The notes under the pieces are model-generated. The model saw only the letters and a program-made list of their open reading frames with translations, did no database searches and was not told the origin of the DNA. Of a DNA stretch of 56,270 nt, positions 35,306 to 43,655 are shown piece after piece. The stretch is from NCBI GenBank assembly GCA_019352135.1, contig JABBNX010000006.1, positions 1 through 56,270 on the forward strand, in the 5' to 3' direction. This DNA is from Pseudomonadota bacterium (GTDB lineage Bacteria > Desulfobacterota > Desulfuromonadia > Geobacterales > Pseudopelobacteraceae). Every line of letters starts with the position of its first letter. The stretch's first letter is position 1. A program made the position numbers and the translations under genes.

Positions 35306-37138
35306 ATGAACCTTGAAGAAAAGATACGGATGTTTCCGACTTCCCCGGGCGTCTATCTGATGCGCGATGCCGGCGGAGAAATAATATATGTCGGTAAAGC
35401 GCGCAGTTTACGGCAGCGGGTACGCTCATACTTCAATGCGTCAGGCGATTCGCGCTACCACATTAAATTTCTGATGGCTAAAGTTGTCGATATAGATGTC
35501 GTGCTGACCGATACCGAGAAAGAGGCGCTCCTTCTCGAAAATACGCTTATCAAGCAGCATCATCCTCGTTACAATATGAGCCTGAAAGATGATAAGACGT
35601 ATTTTTCGTTGCGGATTGATCCCCATGAAGAGTTTGCGCGCTTTACCGTCGTGCGCAAGCGTCCTCGCGACGGGGCGCGCTATTTTGGTCCGTATTCATC
35701 CGGGGTGGCGGCGCGGGAGGTTCTCCGGCAGATGATCCGCATATTCCCGTTACGGCACTATCCGCTTGCCGCCTGCATGTCCCGGAAGCGTCCCTGTCTC
35801 TACCACCAGATTGGACAGTGCAGTGCGCCCTGCCACGGCTTGATAACGCGAGAATCGTACGCCGTTCTGGTGGACGGGGCCATGCTTTTTCTCGAAGGAA
35901 AAGGGCGGCAGCTTATGGCCGAGTTCAAACGGCGCATGATTGATGCTTCGGAGCGGATGCTCTATGAAGAGGCGGCCCACTGGCGAAACCTGCTCCGCTC
36001 AATAGAGACAACGGTCGAAAAACAGAAGGTTGTGCTGCACGGTGGAGACAGCGATGTGGTTGGCTTTTACCGCGACGGGAAGCGGATCGAACTGGCCCTG
36101 CTGTTTATCCGCGCGGGAGTTCTTATCGGGAGCCGCCTGTTCCCGGTTTCCTGGGAGCTGGACGATGCAACAGCTATCTCGGCGTTTCTGAAGCAGTACT
36201 ATACCGATTCGATTTTTATCCCGGAAGAAATTCTGCTTCCGCTCGATATAGAGGATAAGGCGGCGTTGGCCGAACTGTTCGGCGAACTGAAAGGGAGTAA
36301 AGTGTCCATCATACTTCCGCAGCGCGGCACAAAGCGGGAATTGGTTGATCTGGCCGGAAAAAATGCTCTGTCTGCCTGCCGTGAGCGTGATGAGAAGAAA
36401 GCCTCGGCTGAAGCGGTGCTGACCGCTCTTTTTGACCGGTTGCAGTTGGCCCGGATTCCACAGCGAATGGAATGTTATGACATTTCCACCATTCAGGGCC
36501 GCTTTTCGGTGGGAAGCTGTGTTGTATTCACGTCCGGCACGGCTGACCGGGGCAACTACCGCCATTATCGCATCAAAACCGTTGACGGTCAGGACGACTT
36601 TGCCATGCTGCGAGAAGTTTTTCTCCGGCGATTTAGTGTCGATACCAGAGAAAAGAGTGCTCTCCCCGATCTGGTCGTTGTTGATGGAGGTATCGGACAG
36701 TTGAATGCGGTATTGGAGGTTATTGCCGAGCTGGGTTTGACAGGGTGTTTTGATGTGGTGTCGCTGGCCAAGAGCCGTGTTCGGCACGATGCTGCTGCGA
36801 CGGCAGTCCTCAAAAGCGATGAACGGGTGTTTATCCCCGGCAGGAAGAATCCGGTCGTACTGCGCCAGAACTCTGCACCGCTGCTTCTGCTGACCGCTAT
36901 CCGGGATGAGGCGCACCGTTTTGCAATCGGGTATCACCGGAAGCTGCGCGGGAAAGAGGGGCTTGTCTCGGGGGTTGAAATGATTCCGGGCATTGGCCCC
37001 AAGCGTCGCTCTGCCCTATTGAAGCATTTCGGCAGCCTCCGGAGTCTGAAGGAGGCGACGGTGGAAGAAATTCTGGCTGTCCCGGGGATGAACCGGACAA
37101 CAGCAGAAGCGGTACGCAAGGGGTTGCATAGTGATTAA
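35306..37138 (+). CDS. uvrC: UvrABC excinuclease subunit C
   Basis: A 610-residue nucleotide-excision-repair nuclease making both incisions around a lesion with UvrB. Domains in order: GIY-YIG nuclease (residues 12-45, GVYLMRDAGGEIIYVGKA), a cysteine patch, the UVR UvrB-binding motif (about 202-230), the RNaseH-like endonuclease domain (ECYDISTIQG at about 385; VVVDGGIGQLNAV at about 458), and tandem HhH at the C-terminus (IPGIGPKRRSALL, then VPGMNRTTAEAV). ATG 35306 gives the normal start; an in-frame TTG at 35252 adds 18 unneeded residues. It overlaps miaA by eight bases. Confidence 0.97.
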   Translation: MNLEEKIRMFPTSPGVYLMRDAGGEIIYVGKARSLRQRVRSYFNASGDSRYHIKFLMAKVVDIDVVLTDTEKEALLLENTLIKQHHPRYNMSLKDDKTYFSLRIDPHEEFARFTVVRKRPRDGARYFGPYSSGVAAREVLRQMIRIFPLRHYPLAACMSRKRPCLYHQIGQCSAPCHGLITRESYAVLVDGAMLFLEGKGRQLMAEFKRRMIDASERMLYEEAAHWRNLLRSIETTVEKQKVVLHGGDSDVVGFYRDGKRIELALLFIRAGVLIGSRLFPVSWELDDATAISAFLKQYYTDSIFIPEEILLPLDIEDKAALAELFGELKGSKVSIILPQRGTKRELVDLAGKNALSACRERDEKKASAEAVLTALFDRLQLARIPQRMECYDISTIQGRFSVGSCVVFTSGTADRGNYRHYRIKTVDGQDDFAMLREVFLRRFSVDTREKSALPDLVVVDGGIGQLNAVLEVIAELGLTGCFDVVSLAKSRVRHDAAATAVLKSDERVFIPGRKNPVVLRQNSAPLLLLTAIRDEAHRFAIGYHRKLRGKEGLVSGVEMIPGIGPKRRSALLKHFGSLRSLKEATVEEILAVPGMNRTTAEAVRKGLHSD

Positions 37139-38066
37139 GTCGGGGGCGCCGCTTGATATGCTCGTTATTCTTGGCCCGACCGCTTCCGGCAAGACGCGTC
37201 TGGCCGTTGCCCTTGCAGAGGAGTACGGCGGGGAGGTTATCTCGGCCGACTCGCGTCAGGTCTTCCGGGGGATGGATATTGGCAGCGGCAAAGATCTTCA
37301 TGAATATGGCCGGGTGCCATATCATCTGATCGATATCCTGAATGCCGGAGAAGAATTCAGCGTGTTCGACTTCCAGCGCAGGTTTCTGAAAACCGTTGCG
37401 GAGATTGCTTCCCGCGGCACCGTACCTGTCTTGTGCGGCGGAAGTGGTATGTATCTGGATGCGGCTCTGCGTGGCTATCGCATGATAGAAGTGCCGTTTG
37501 ACAGTGCTCTGCGGGCCGAACTGGCGCTGAAAACCGATGACGAACTGGTCCGGGAATTGCGGCATCTCAAGCCACATCAGCATAACAGTACGGATCTGGC
37601 GGACCGGGAGCGTACTGTCAGGGCGATTGAAATTGCCCGGGGAGAGGCGGAAAACTGTTCAGCCTGCGAGCCGCTCCCCCGGCTGCAGTCGACTGTTGTC
37701 GGCATTCACTGGGAGCGCGAAGCATTGCGCCGACGCATAACGGCGCGGCTGAGAGAGCGCCTCGATAACGGTATGATAGAAGAAGTGGAACGTCTCCATG
37801 CCGACGGCATCGCGTGGGAACGCCTCGATTATTACGGGCTTGAGTATCGGTACGTGGGGGCTTATCTTCGGGGCGACATGAATAAAAACGATATGATTCA
37901 GCGGCTGAACAGTGCAATCCATAACTTTGCAAAACGACAGGGAAACTGGTTTCGCCGCATGGAGCGACATGGCATAGTTATCAACTGGATAGACGGCAGC
38001 AGAGATCATCTGCTCCAGGCACGGAAAATCATCTGTGCCGACAGTAGCGTCGTACGCGGGAGGTGA
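37131..38066 (+). CDS. miaA: tRNA dimethylallyltransferase
   Basis: A 311-residue enzyme that transfers a dimethylallyl group to A37 of tRNAs reading UNN codons. The P-loop is GPTASGKT; SADSRQVFRGMDIGSGK (about 38-54), LCGGSGMYLDA (about 102) and RRITARLRERLDNGMIEEV (about 203) are family signatures. GTG 37131, with AAGGGG eight bases ahead and overlapping uvrC, is preferred; ATG 37158 is an alternative. Pairing with uvrC in one transcript is by position only. Confidence 0.95.
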   Translation: MIKSGAPLDMLVILGPTASGKTRLAVALAEEYGGEVISADSRQVFRGMDIGSGKDLHEYGRVPYHLIDILNAGEEFSVFDFQRRFLKTVAEIASRGTVPVLCGGSGMYLDAALRGYRMIEVPFDSALRAELALKTDDELVRELRHLKPHQHNSTDLADRERTVRAIEIARGEAENCSACEPLPRLQSTVVGIHWEREALRRRITARLRERLDNGMIEEVERLHADGIAWERLDYYGLEYRYVGAYLRGDMNKNDMIQRLNSAIHNFAKRQGNWFRRMERHGIVINWIDGSRDHLLQARKIICADSSVVRGR

Positions 38067-38135
38067 TCTTCCGGCTTTCAGCACGCCATCGGATAGCAAA
38101 ATATATACAAAATGTTAGAACATGATTTAATTTGC

Positions 38136-38164
38136 TTGACTTGGTTTATGCAATACGTTAGGCT
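38136..38164 (+). promoter_or_regulatory. Candidate promoter for the cold-shock gene
   Basis: TTGACT at 38136, a 17-base spacer and a weak -10 (TAGGCT) at 38159. It would leave a leader of about 54 bases ahead of the cold-shock ATG; shorter than the long CspA leaders of enterobacteria. Confidence 0.4.
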
Positions 38165-38224
38165 ACATAAAGTTCGGATGATTTCCGGATAAAATCATTA
38201 AGAAGAATCAGGAGAAGTAAGCAC

Positions 38225-38425
38225 ATGGTAAACGGAACAGTAAAATGGTTCAATGACAGCAAGGGTTTTGGATTTCTTGAGCAGGAAGGTGGCGAGGATG
38301 TATTTTGCCATTTCTCCGCAATCGCAGGCGAAGGTTTCAAATCCCTTGCAGAAGGCGATAGAGTAACTTTTGAAGTAACAAAGGGTCCGAAAGGGCTTCA
38401 GGCCGCGAACGTAACAAGAATTTAA
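38225..38425 (+). CDS. Cold-shock domain protein
   Basis: A 66-residue CspA-family protein, a single OB-fold binding single-stranded RNA and DNA. RNP1 is KGFGFLEQ and RNP2 is DVFCHFSAI, with the common [10 protein letters not shown] start. RNP2 usually reads VFVHFSAI; here a Cys replaces the second Val. AGGAGAAG precedes the ATG, and a strong terminator follows, making it a one-gene transcript. Confidence 0.96.
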   Translation: MVNGTVKWFNDSKGFGFLEQEGGEDVFCHFSAIAGEGFKSLAEGDRVTFEVTKGPKGLQAANVTRI

Positions 38426-38445
38426 GGCCCGCTTTGTACCAAAAC

Positions 38446-38481
38446 AAAAAAAGCCCCGGATACTCTCCGGGGCTTTTTTTT
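38446..38481 (+). terminator. Intrinsic terminator after the cold-shock gene
   Basis: AGCCCCGGA (38452-38460) and TCCGGGGCT (38466-38474) form a perfect stem with loop TACTC, followed by a run of T. The A run on the left lets it also serve the converging yggT transcript. Confidence 0.93.
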
Positions 38482-38543
38482 GGTTAAATCAGATAGTGCA
38501 GCAAAAACAGCGTCGCTACGAACAGAGTGTACTATTCGGAGCG

Positions 38544-38870
38544 TCAACCTCTCATTTTTAGTGTCATGCTGGCGCTTATCAGGTATTCGTAGGCGGTATC
38601 AAAAACGACAATCTGCAGGACATAGATAGCGGCAAAGGCGACCAGTGGTGAAATATCCAGCATGCCGGTGTCAGGCATGTAGCGTCGAATGCGGCGCAAA
38701 ATCGGGTCTGTAACGCGAAAGATAAAATTGACAAGCGGGTTGTAGGGATCGGCGTTTACCCATGAGATAATGACGCTGGCCAGCAGAATGTATTTGTAAA
38801 TAGTGAGAAGTCCGCTGGCCAGTTCAACCAGCTTGGCCAGAGCCAGCAGTATATTTGCGACGAGAACCAT
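38544..38870 (-). CDS. YggT family membrane protein
   Basis: A 108-residue protein with YggT-family segments: a first hydrophobic stretch (about 20-38, IYKYILLASVIISWVN), the conserved DPYNPLVNFIFRVTDPILRRIRR (41-63), and a second hydrophobic stretch (about 70-92). YggT proteins sit in the inner membrane and are linked to ion tolerance or cell-envelope shape; the role is not settled. AGGAG precedes the ATG. It is transcribed alone, convergent with the cold-shock gene. Confidence 0.9.
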   Translation of the reverse strand: MVLVANILLALAKLVELASGLLTIYKYILLASVIISWVNADPYNPLVNFIFRVTDPILRRIRRYMPDTGMLDISPLVAFAAIYVLQIVVFDTAYEYLISASMTLKMRG

Positions 38871-39026
38871 TGGTTTGCTCCTGAGTTCAGGGTAAAATCG
38901 GTGTAACTATGCCTTAATGCTTGGGCAAAGTCAAAACAGAAACGTCTCGTACACTCTGTCCGAGTAACACCAATTATGAGAAGAGACAGCGTACATCTCC
39001 CACTATGGAAGCAAGGAAAATCAAAT

Positions 39027-39347
39027 ATGAACAAAAAACTGGCTGCTTTGCTGCTTTCCGCCTTTGTGTTGCCGGGACTCGGGCAGCTGTACCTTGGCCG
39101 TAAAATGGCAGGCGGCATCATTATCGTACTGGTCAACATCGTGTTATTATTGGCGCTGTTTGTTCTGCTGCGGGGGCTTTCTCCGGTGATCGCCTCGCAG
39201 ATTGCCGGCGGTGCGATCAGCATAACGCCATCTGAGGTGATGAAGGCACTTGACGGAGAAGCCGGCTTTGGCAAAGTTGTTCTTGCCGCGTTTTTTGTGG
39301 TGTGGGCGTTTTCAATCGTAGATATACTCAGATCCGGAAAAAAATAA
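39027..39347 (+). CDS. Small TM2-like membrane protein
   Basis: A 106-residue protein that starts at ATG 39027 with AAGGA upstream. It has a first hydrophobic helix with the turn VLPGLGQLYLGRKMAGG (14-30), reminiscent of TM2-domain proteins, a second helix (about 31-50) and a third near the C-terminus (about 82-100). Function unknown. It lies between yggT and fabH with its own spacing; no partner can be inferred. Confidence 0.7.
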   Translation: MNKKLAALLLSAFVLPGLGQLYLGRKMAGGIIIVLVNIVLLLALFVLLRGLSPVIASQIAGGAISITPSEVMKALDGEAGFGKVVLAAFFVVWAFSIVDILRSGKK

Positions 39348-39370
39348 TAGAGCGCACTGTGGTGCTGACC

Positions 39371-39400
39371 TTGACAAACAGCGTTATTTTGTGAGATAAA
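39371..39400 (+). promoter_or_regulatory. Sigma70-like promoter for fabH
   Basis: A perfect TTGACA at 39371, an 18-base spacer and GATAAA at 39395. It gives a leader of about 55 bases. Confidence 0.5.
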
Positions 39401-39460
39401 TAAAAAGATTCTATTTAAAATGAAATTTGCCCGTCAGTGACAGGCGAACGCGGAGAAAAT

Positions 39461-40444
39461 ATGATTTTTTCAAAAATTATCGGCAGCGGTTCATGCCTTC
39501 CGGATCGGGTAATACCGAACAGCCATTTTGATTATCTGGTTGAAAATGCGGACGAGTGGATTTTCAGCCGTACCGGCATCCGTGAGCGACGTTTTGCTCA
39601 TGCCGACCAGGCGACCTCTGATCTGGCCACCGGTGCCGCTAAAAAAGCATTGGAAGCCGCCGGAATTGACGCCTCTGATATCGACTGTATCATTGTCGGA
39701 ACCTCGACTCCTGACATGAGCCTTCCTTCAACTGCCTGCATCGTCCAGGAGAACATCGGCGCCAAAAACGCTTTCGCCTTTGATGTCAACGCAGTCTGCT
39801 CCAGCTTCGTCTATGCGCTCGAAATTGCCGACAACTTTATCAAGTGCGGAAAATACAAGACCGTCATGGCAATTGGCGCCGATACCTACTCAAAAATTCT
39901 TGATTTCAATGACAAAACCAGCTGTCCGCTCTTTGGCGACGGTGCCGGTGCTGCCATTTTGAGCAGTGGTGGTGATGCAACAAAGGGGATTCAGCATACC
40001 TATATGCGCAGCGACGGCAAGGGGTGGCCGCTGATTCAGATCCCTTCGTCCGGTTCGCGCAAACCGGTTACGGCCGAAACGATTGAGGCCCGGGAGATTT
40101 ATTTCCAGATGGCCGGCAAGCAGGTCTACATATTTGCAACAGATGTCATTCCGGACATTATCAACACTCTCTGCGCGAAAGCCGGCATAACTGCTACGGA
40201 TCTGGATTACATCATTCCTCATCAGGCCAATGTGCGCATGATCGATTTTATATCCAAAAAAAGTGGCTTTCCCAAAGAGCGTTTCCTGCTCAACCTTGAC
40301 CGGTGTGGCAACACCTCTGCAGCTTCGGTGGCGCTGGTGATGGATGAAAATCTGCGTAATGGCACGATCAAGCCGGGCCACCTTGTGCTGGCCATGGGAT
40401 TTGGCGGCGGATTGACGTGGGGCGGATTGTTGATCCGCTTCTGA
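39461..40444 (+). CDS. fabH: 3-oxoacyl-ACP synthase III
   Basis: A 327-residue KAS III that condenses acetyl-CoA or another acyl-CoA with malonyl-ACP to begin fatty-acid synthesis. The Cys-His-Asn triad is Cys113 (VNAVCSSF), His254 (IPHQANVRM) and Asn284 (RCGNTSAAS), with normal spacing; GFGGGLTWG closes the protein. ATG 39461 follows GGAGAA; upstream starts add eight residues. It is a single gene, with its own promoter and terminator, not inside a fab operon. That fits a second FabH-like copy, possibly with different primer use, though nothing in the motifs shows it. Confidence 0.9.
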   Translation: MIFSKIIGSGSCLPDRVIPNSHFDYLVENADEWIFSRTGIRERRFAHADQATSDLATGAAKKALEAAGIDASDIDCIIVGTSTPDMSLPSTACIVQENIGAKNAFAFDVNAVCSSFVYALEIADNFIKCGKYKTVMAIGADTYSKILDFNDKTSCPLFGDGAGAAILSSGGDATKGIQHTYMRSDGKGWPLIQIPSSGSRKPVTAETIEAREIYFQMAGKQVYIFATDVIPDIINTLCAKAGITATDLDYIIPHQANVRMIDFISKKSGFPKERFLLNLDRCGNTSAASVALVMDENLRNGTIKPGHLVLAMGFGGGLTWGGLLIRF

Positions 40445-40501
40445 TAAACAGTGATCTCTCTGGCAAGTAGGTGCGTTGTCCCGCTTGTCAGCAATTTTAT
40501 G

Positions 40502-40536
40502 ACTCCTGTTCTTGTAATCGAGGACAGGAGTTTTTC
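40502..40536 (+). terminator. Intrinsic terminator after fabH
   Basis: ACTCCTGTTCT (40502-40512) and AGGACAGGAGT (40521-40531) form an 11-pair stem with one G-T wobble, followed by TTTTT. Confidence 0.88.
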
Positions 40537-40568
40537 TTGTAGTTCAGGGTAAATCCAAAGGAGTGGCA

Positions 40569-41384
40569 ATGCGTATCTGGTTGGTATGTTTTACTATTGC
40601 AGTGATGGCATTGCCTCGTAATGCGGCGGCGGAAGATAATATATTCAACAGCACGACGGCCATCAAGGAACAAACCGCACGTCTTGGTGATGAGGCGCTG
40701 GAAGTTGTCAAGACGCCGGTGGATACGGATGGTTACGGGTTTGTCGGTACACTGGCCGTGGCCGGTGCGGTCGGTCTCACCTATGTTTTTGACGACAATA
40801 TCCGTACCAAGCTTCAAGGCAGCAAGAGCAAGAGTCTGGACAAGGCCACGGATGTCGGCAATCTGATCGGCGACCCATATCTGCATATAGGGATCGCTGC
40901 GGTCGTTTATGGCGGCGGTATCTTCGCTGATTCACCCCGCTGGAAAGAGACTGGTGAGATGCTTGGTGAGACACTTGTCTTGGCTGATGCAACCACGCTT
41001 GTGCTGAAAGAGGCCATCGGCAGGGCGCGTCCATTCGCCAATGACGGCAAGGGAAACTTTACGCCGGGGCGTTTCAAAACCAACTATGATTCCATGCCTT
41101 CAATGCATACCTCCAGCTCGTTTGCCATGGCGTCAATCCTGGCCGCCACCTCGGAGAATATGGCCTCTAAAGTGTTCTACTATTCCGCAGCCACGTTTGT
41201 CGGCTTCTCGCGTATGTACAAGGACAAACACTGGGCCAGCGACGTGGTGCTGAGCGCGGCAATCGGCGAACTCTGCGGCCGGATCGTCATTGCAAATCAT
41301 GTACATAACGGCAGAGACAAGATATCCGTTGTCCCTCTTGCTTCTGGAAACTCGGCAGGACTAGCCATGGTGGGAAGTTGGTGA
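40569..41384 (+). CDS. Secreted PAP2-family phosphatase
   Basis: A 271-residue PAP2 acid phosphatase-like protein. ATG 40569, with AAGGAG six bases ahead, gives a signal peptide (1-21, PRNAAA). The three family motifs are present: KEAIGRARPF (about 142), PSMHTSSSFA (about 177; the usual Gly of PSGH is Met) and SRMYKDKHWASD (about 215). It probably dephosphorylates a lipid phosphate, such as undecaprenyl pyrophosphate, phosphatidate or lipid A, on the periplasmic side. Hydrophobic helices flank the motifs. It is preceded by the fabH terminator, so transcribed alone. Confidence 0.9.
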   Translation: MRIWLVCFTIAVMALPRNAAAEDNIFNSTTAIKEQTARLGDEALEVVKTPVDTDGYGFVGTLAVAGAVGLTYVFDDNIRTKLQGSKSKSLDKATDVGNLIGDPYLHIGIAAVVYGGGIFADSPRWKETGEMLGETLVLADATTLVLKEAIGRARPFANDGKGNFTPGRFKTNYDSMPSMHTSSSFAMASILAATSENMASKVFYYSAATFVGFSRMYKDKHWASDVVLSAAIGELCGRIVIANHVHNGRDKISVVPLASGNSAGLAMVGSW

Positions 41385-41429
41385 TTCCAGCCCACCAGGT
41401 CTGTGTACCACACAAGAAATAGACGGCAT

Positions 41430-41470
41430 GTTCGTTAATTGTTGAGAAACTAAGTTCGTTAACGCACCTA
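41430..41470 (-). repeat. Dispersed intergenic repeat, copy 2
   Basis: Read on the minus strand it starts GTGCGTTAACGAACTTAG; 21 of the first 25 bases equal copy 1 at 18164. Plus-strand TTCGTTAA occurs twice here, 24 bases apart. It separates two convergent genes. Confidence 0.55.
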
Positions 41471-41475
41471 TCCGC

Positions 41476-42525
41476 CTAAACCGTGCCGGGCTTTACCCCG
41501 CCGATCCCCTCGCCTGCTGAAAATGTGCGCAGGCCGTTCGCTTCAAACGCTATCCGCAGCAGATGCTGCGGATAGCGTCGTTTCCAGCCGGCGTGGAAGC
41601 TGTCGGCTGCCAGAATGATCCCGCCGGGCGCAAGCATTCCGGCCAGAGTGGATACTATATTTTTTACGAGCTGCGCTTCATGCAAGAGGGGGCCTCCCAG
41701 CAGGCCGTTGCACAGAATCAGGTCGAATGGTGCCGCTGCCGGCGGATTCGTCAGATCGACACAACGGAAGCAGATGCGCGCTTCGTACCCCCGCTCAAAG
41801 AGGGCAGCGGTTTCTTCCCGGAACCGTGCTTCTCGCTGCCGGTCGTGAGGAAAGCTACAATGAGCGCCAGCCCAGACCTCCAAAGGATCTATCGTCCAGC
41901 TTTCGATCTGCATCTCTTCCCGATCAAATCCGCGTTCAAGCAGCAGCGTGGCCAGGCCATAACTGTCTTCCCCGGTACCGCAGGCTGCATCCAGACAGCG
42001 AACTCCCGCTTTTTTCCGTTCTAAAAGCCATTTCCGGATACATACTGCCTGCCCGATATACCGCCTGAAACCGCCATAGAAGCGGTGCGGAAGGAAGGAA
42101 GCGAACAAAAACTCCGTCAACAGGTTTCGATCGTTGAGCAGGCGTTCCAGTAATGTCGAAGGGTTTATGCTGAACTGCATCTGCGGTGGCAAGCCGACAA
42201 AAGTGTCCGCCCAGCTCAATGCATTATGAAAAGGGGAACTGGATAAGATAGGGGGATAGTCCAGCGTGGCGCAATAAAGACGGTTAAAGATTTTGGTAAT
42301 CTCGGCAATCGGCAGGTACATCTCGGATTGCCGGCGGATCTCGGGTGTGATGACCAAGCCTGGAGCGATGAACGGCGCCGGGTTCGTGTCGGCATAGCTG
42401 GCAAAACGGCGCTGCAGGCGCTGGATGGCGCCATGGAAATGATCCGGGGCGATATCGGCAGCGAGCAGTGTGTCAAGGGTGCTGAGTGCATCTCCGGTAT
42501 CCAGGGATGGCGTCAGGGAGTACAT
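41476..42525 (-). CDS. SAM-dependent methyltransferase coupled to mqnE
   Basis: A 349-residue protein starting at an ATG that overlaps the mqnE stop (TGATG). The N-terminal 160 residues have no recognised domain. From about residue 175 comes a Rossmann methyltransferase with CLDAACGTGEDSYGLA as the glycine motif, DPLEVWAGAH, LILCNGLLGG at about 270 and LAPGGIILAADS at about 305, resembling CheR-type enzymes. The target is unknown. Coupling to a menaquinone gene suggests a role in that pathway or in quinone-linked regulation, but this is inference. It is not a standard UbiE/MenG. Confidence 0.72.
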   Translation of the reverse strand: MYSLTPSLDTGDALSTLDTLLAADIAPDHFHGAIQRLQRRFASYADTNPAPFIAPGLVITPEIRRQSEMYLPIAEITKIFNRLYCATLDYPPILSSSPFHNALSWADTFVGLPPQMQFSINPSTLLERLLNDRNLLTEFLFASFLPHRFYGGFRRYIGQAVCIRKWLLERKKAGVRCLDAACGTGEDSYGLATLLLERGFDREEMQIESWTIDPLEVWAGAHCSFPHDRQREARFREETAALFERGYEARICFRCVDLTNPPAAAPFDLILCNGLLGGPLLHEAQLVKNIVSTLAGMLAPGGIILAADSFHAGWKRRYPQHLLRIAFEANGLRTFSAGEGIGGVKPGTV

Positions 42526-43604
42526 CAATAACTGCGAATTGGGTGATACAGCGTATCGCGTTCAACGGGGACCTTTCCGGCTTTTCTGATGAGGCGGATA
42601 ATGCCTTCTTTTGTCAGTGATTGCGGACTGTTGGCTCCGGCATCATGGCCGATCTTTTCTTCTACTACGGTACCGTCCAGATCGTTGACCCCAAAAGACA
42701 GTGAAACCTGGGCAATCTTTTCACCCAGCATGATCCAGTAGGCTTTGATATGGTCAAAATTATCGAGGTAGACCCGCGCGATTGCCAAGGTCTTAAGGTC
42801 ATCGATGCCGGAGGTCCCCTTAATGTCCAGTTTCAGATCAGAGTTTTCAGCTTGGAACGCCAGAGGGATAAAGGCTTGAAAACCGCCGGTTTCATCCTGC
42901 AGGGTCCGCAGCATCTCCATATGAGCCACCCGGTCGGCAAAATTTTCGACGTGCCCGTAAAGCATGGTGGCATTGGTCTTTAGCCCTGCCCGATGTGCCA
43001 GACGGATGATTTCGAGCCAGCGTGACCCTGAGATTTTCTCGGGGCAGATTTTCTGTCGGACATTTTCGACCAGGATTTCGGCCCCGCCACCCGGCATCGA
43101 GCCGAGACCGGCGCTGATAAGACGCTCAAACACCTTCTCGACCGTCAGGCCTGAGATACGGGAAAAGTACTCGATCTCCACCGCAGTGAAGGCTTTGATA
43201 TGGAGCCGCTGCGCGGTGCTGCGGATGGCGCGCAGGGCTTCTTCGTAGAATTCGAAGGCCAGATCAGGGTGCAGGCCACCGACGATATGCACTTCGGTGG
43301 CTCCGTCGCGTTCTGCCTCGCAAGCCCGCCTGCATATTTCGTCAAGCGCCAGGGTGTACGCGCCATCTTCGCCGCTGGTTCGCGAGAATGCGCAGAATGC
43401 GCAGCGATTCACACAGACGTTGGTCGGGTTTATGTGGCGGTTGACGTTAAAATAAACATTTGTGCCGTTGTTGCGTTCATTGGCCAGCGCCGCCAGCTCG
43501 CCGATCGCGAGCAGGTCGTTGGACCGAAACAGAAAAAACGCTTCATCAGAGGTAATGCGCTGACCGGCGTGGATATGTGCGGATATGGTTTCAATGGTTA
43601 TCAT
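42525..43604 (-). CDS. mqnE: Aminofutalosine synthase (radical SAM)
   Basis: A 359-residue radical SAM enzyme of the futalosine menaquinone pathway, making aminofutalosine from carboxyvinyl-benzoate and SAM. The cluster motif CVNRCAFC holds C64, C68 and C71. SMPGGGAEIL at about 173 and TNATMLYGHVE, then QDETGGFQAFIPL favour MqnE over MqnC or CofH. Start ATG 43604 is clear. It overlaps the downstream methyltransferase and follows pdxA by about 50 bases. No other mqn genes are in the window. Confidence 0.9.
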   Translation of the reverse strand: MITIETISAHIHAGQRITSDEAFFLFRSNDLLAIGELAALANERNNGTNVYFNVNRHINPTNVCVNRCAFCAFSRTSGEDGAYTLALDEICRRACEAERDGATEVHIVGGLHPDLAFEFYEEALRAIRSTAQRLHIKAFTAVEIEYFSRISGLTVEKVFERLISAGLGSMPGGGAEILVENVRQKICPEKISGSRWLEIIRLAHRAGLKTNATMLYGHVENFADRVAHMEMLRTLQDETGGFQAFIPLAFQAENSDLKLDIKGTSGIDDLKTLAIARVYLDNFDHIKAYWIMLGEKIAQVSLSFGVNDLDGTVVEEKIGHDAGANSPQSLTKEGIIRLIRKAGKVPVERDTLYHPIRSY

Positions 43605-43655
43605 GGCTGGGAGTTTACGAAAAACGGGCGCTTAGTGCAAGCGGAAAGCAGAGAA

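Noticed and set aside
35999-36937. 312-codon minus-strand open frame
   Set aside because: Antisense to uvrC; no recognisable start signal or domain.
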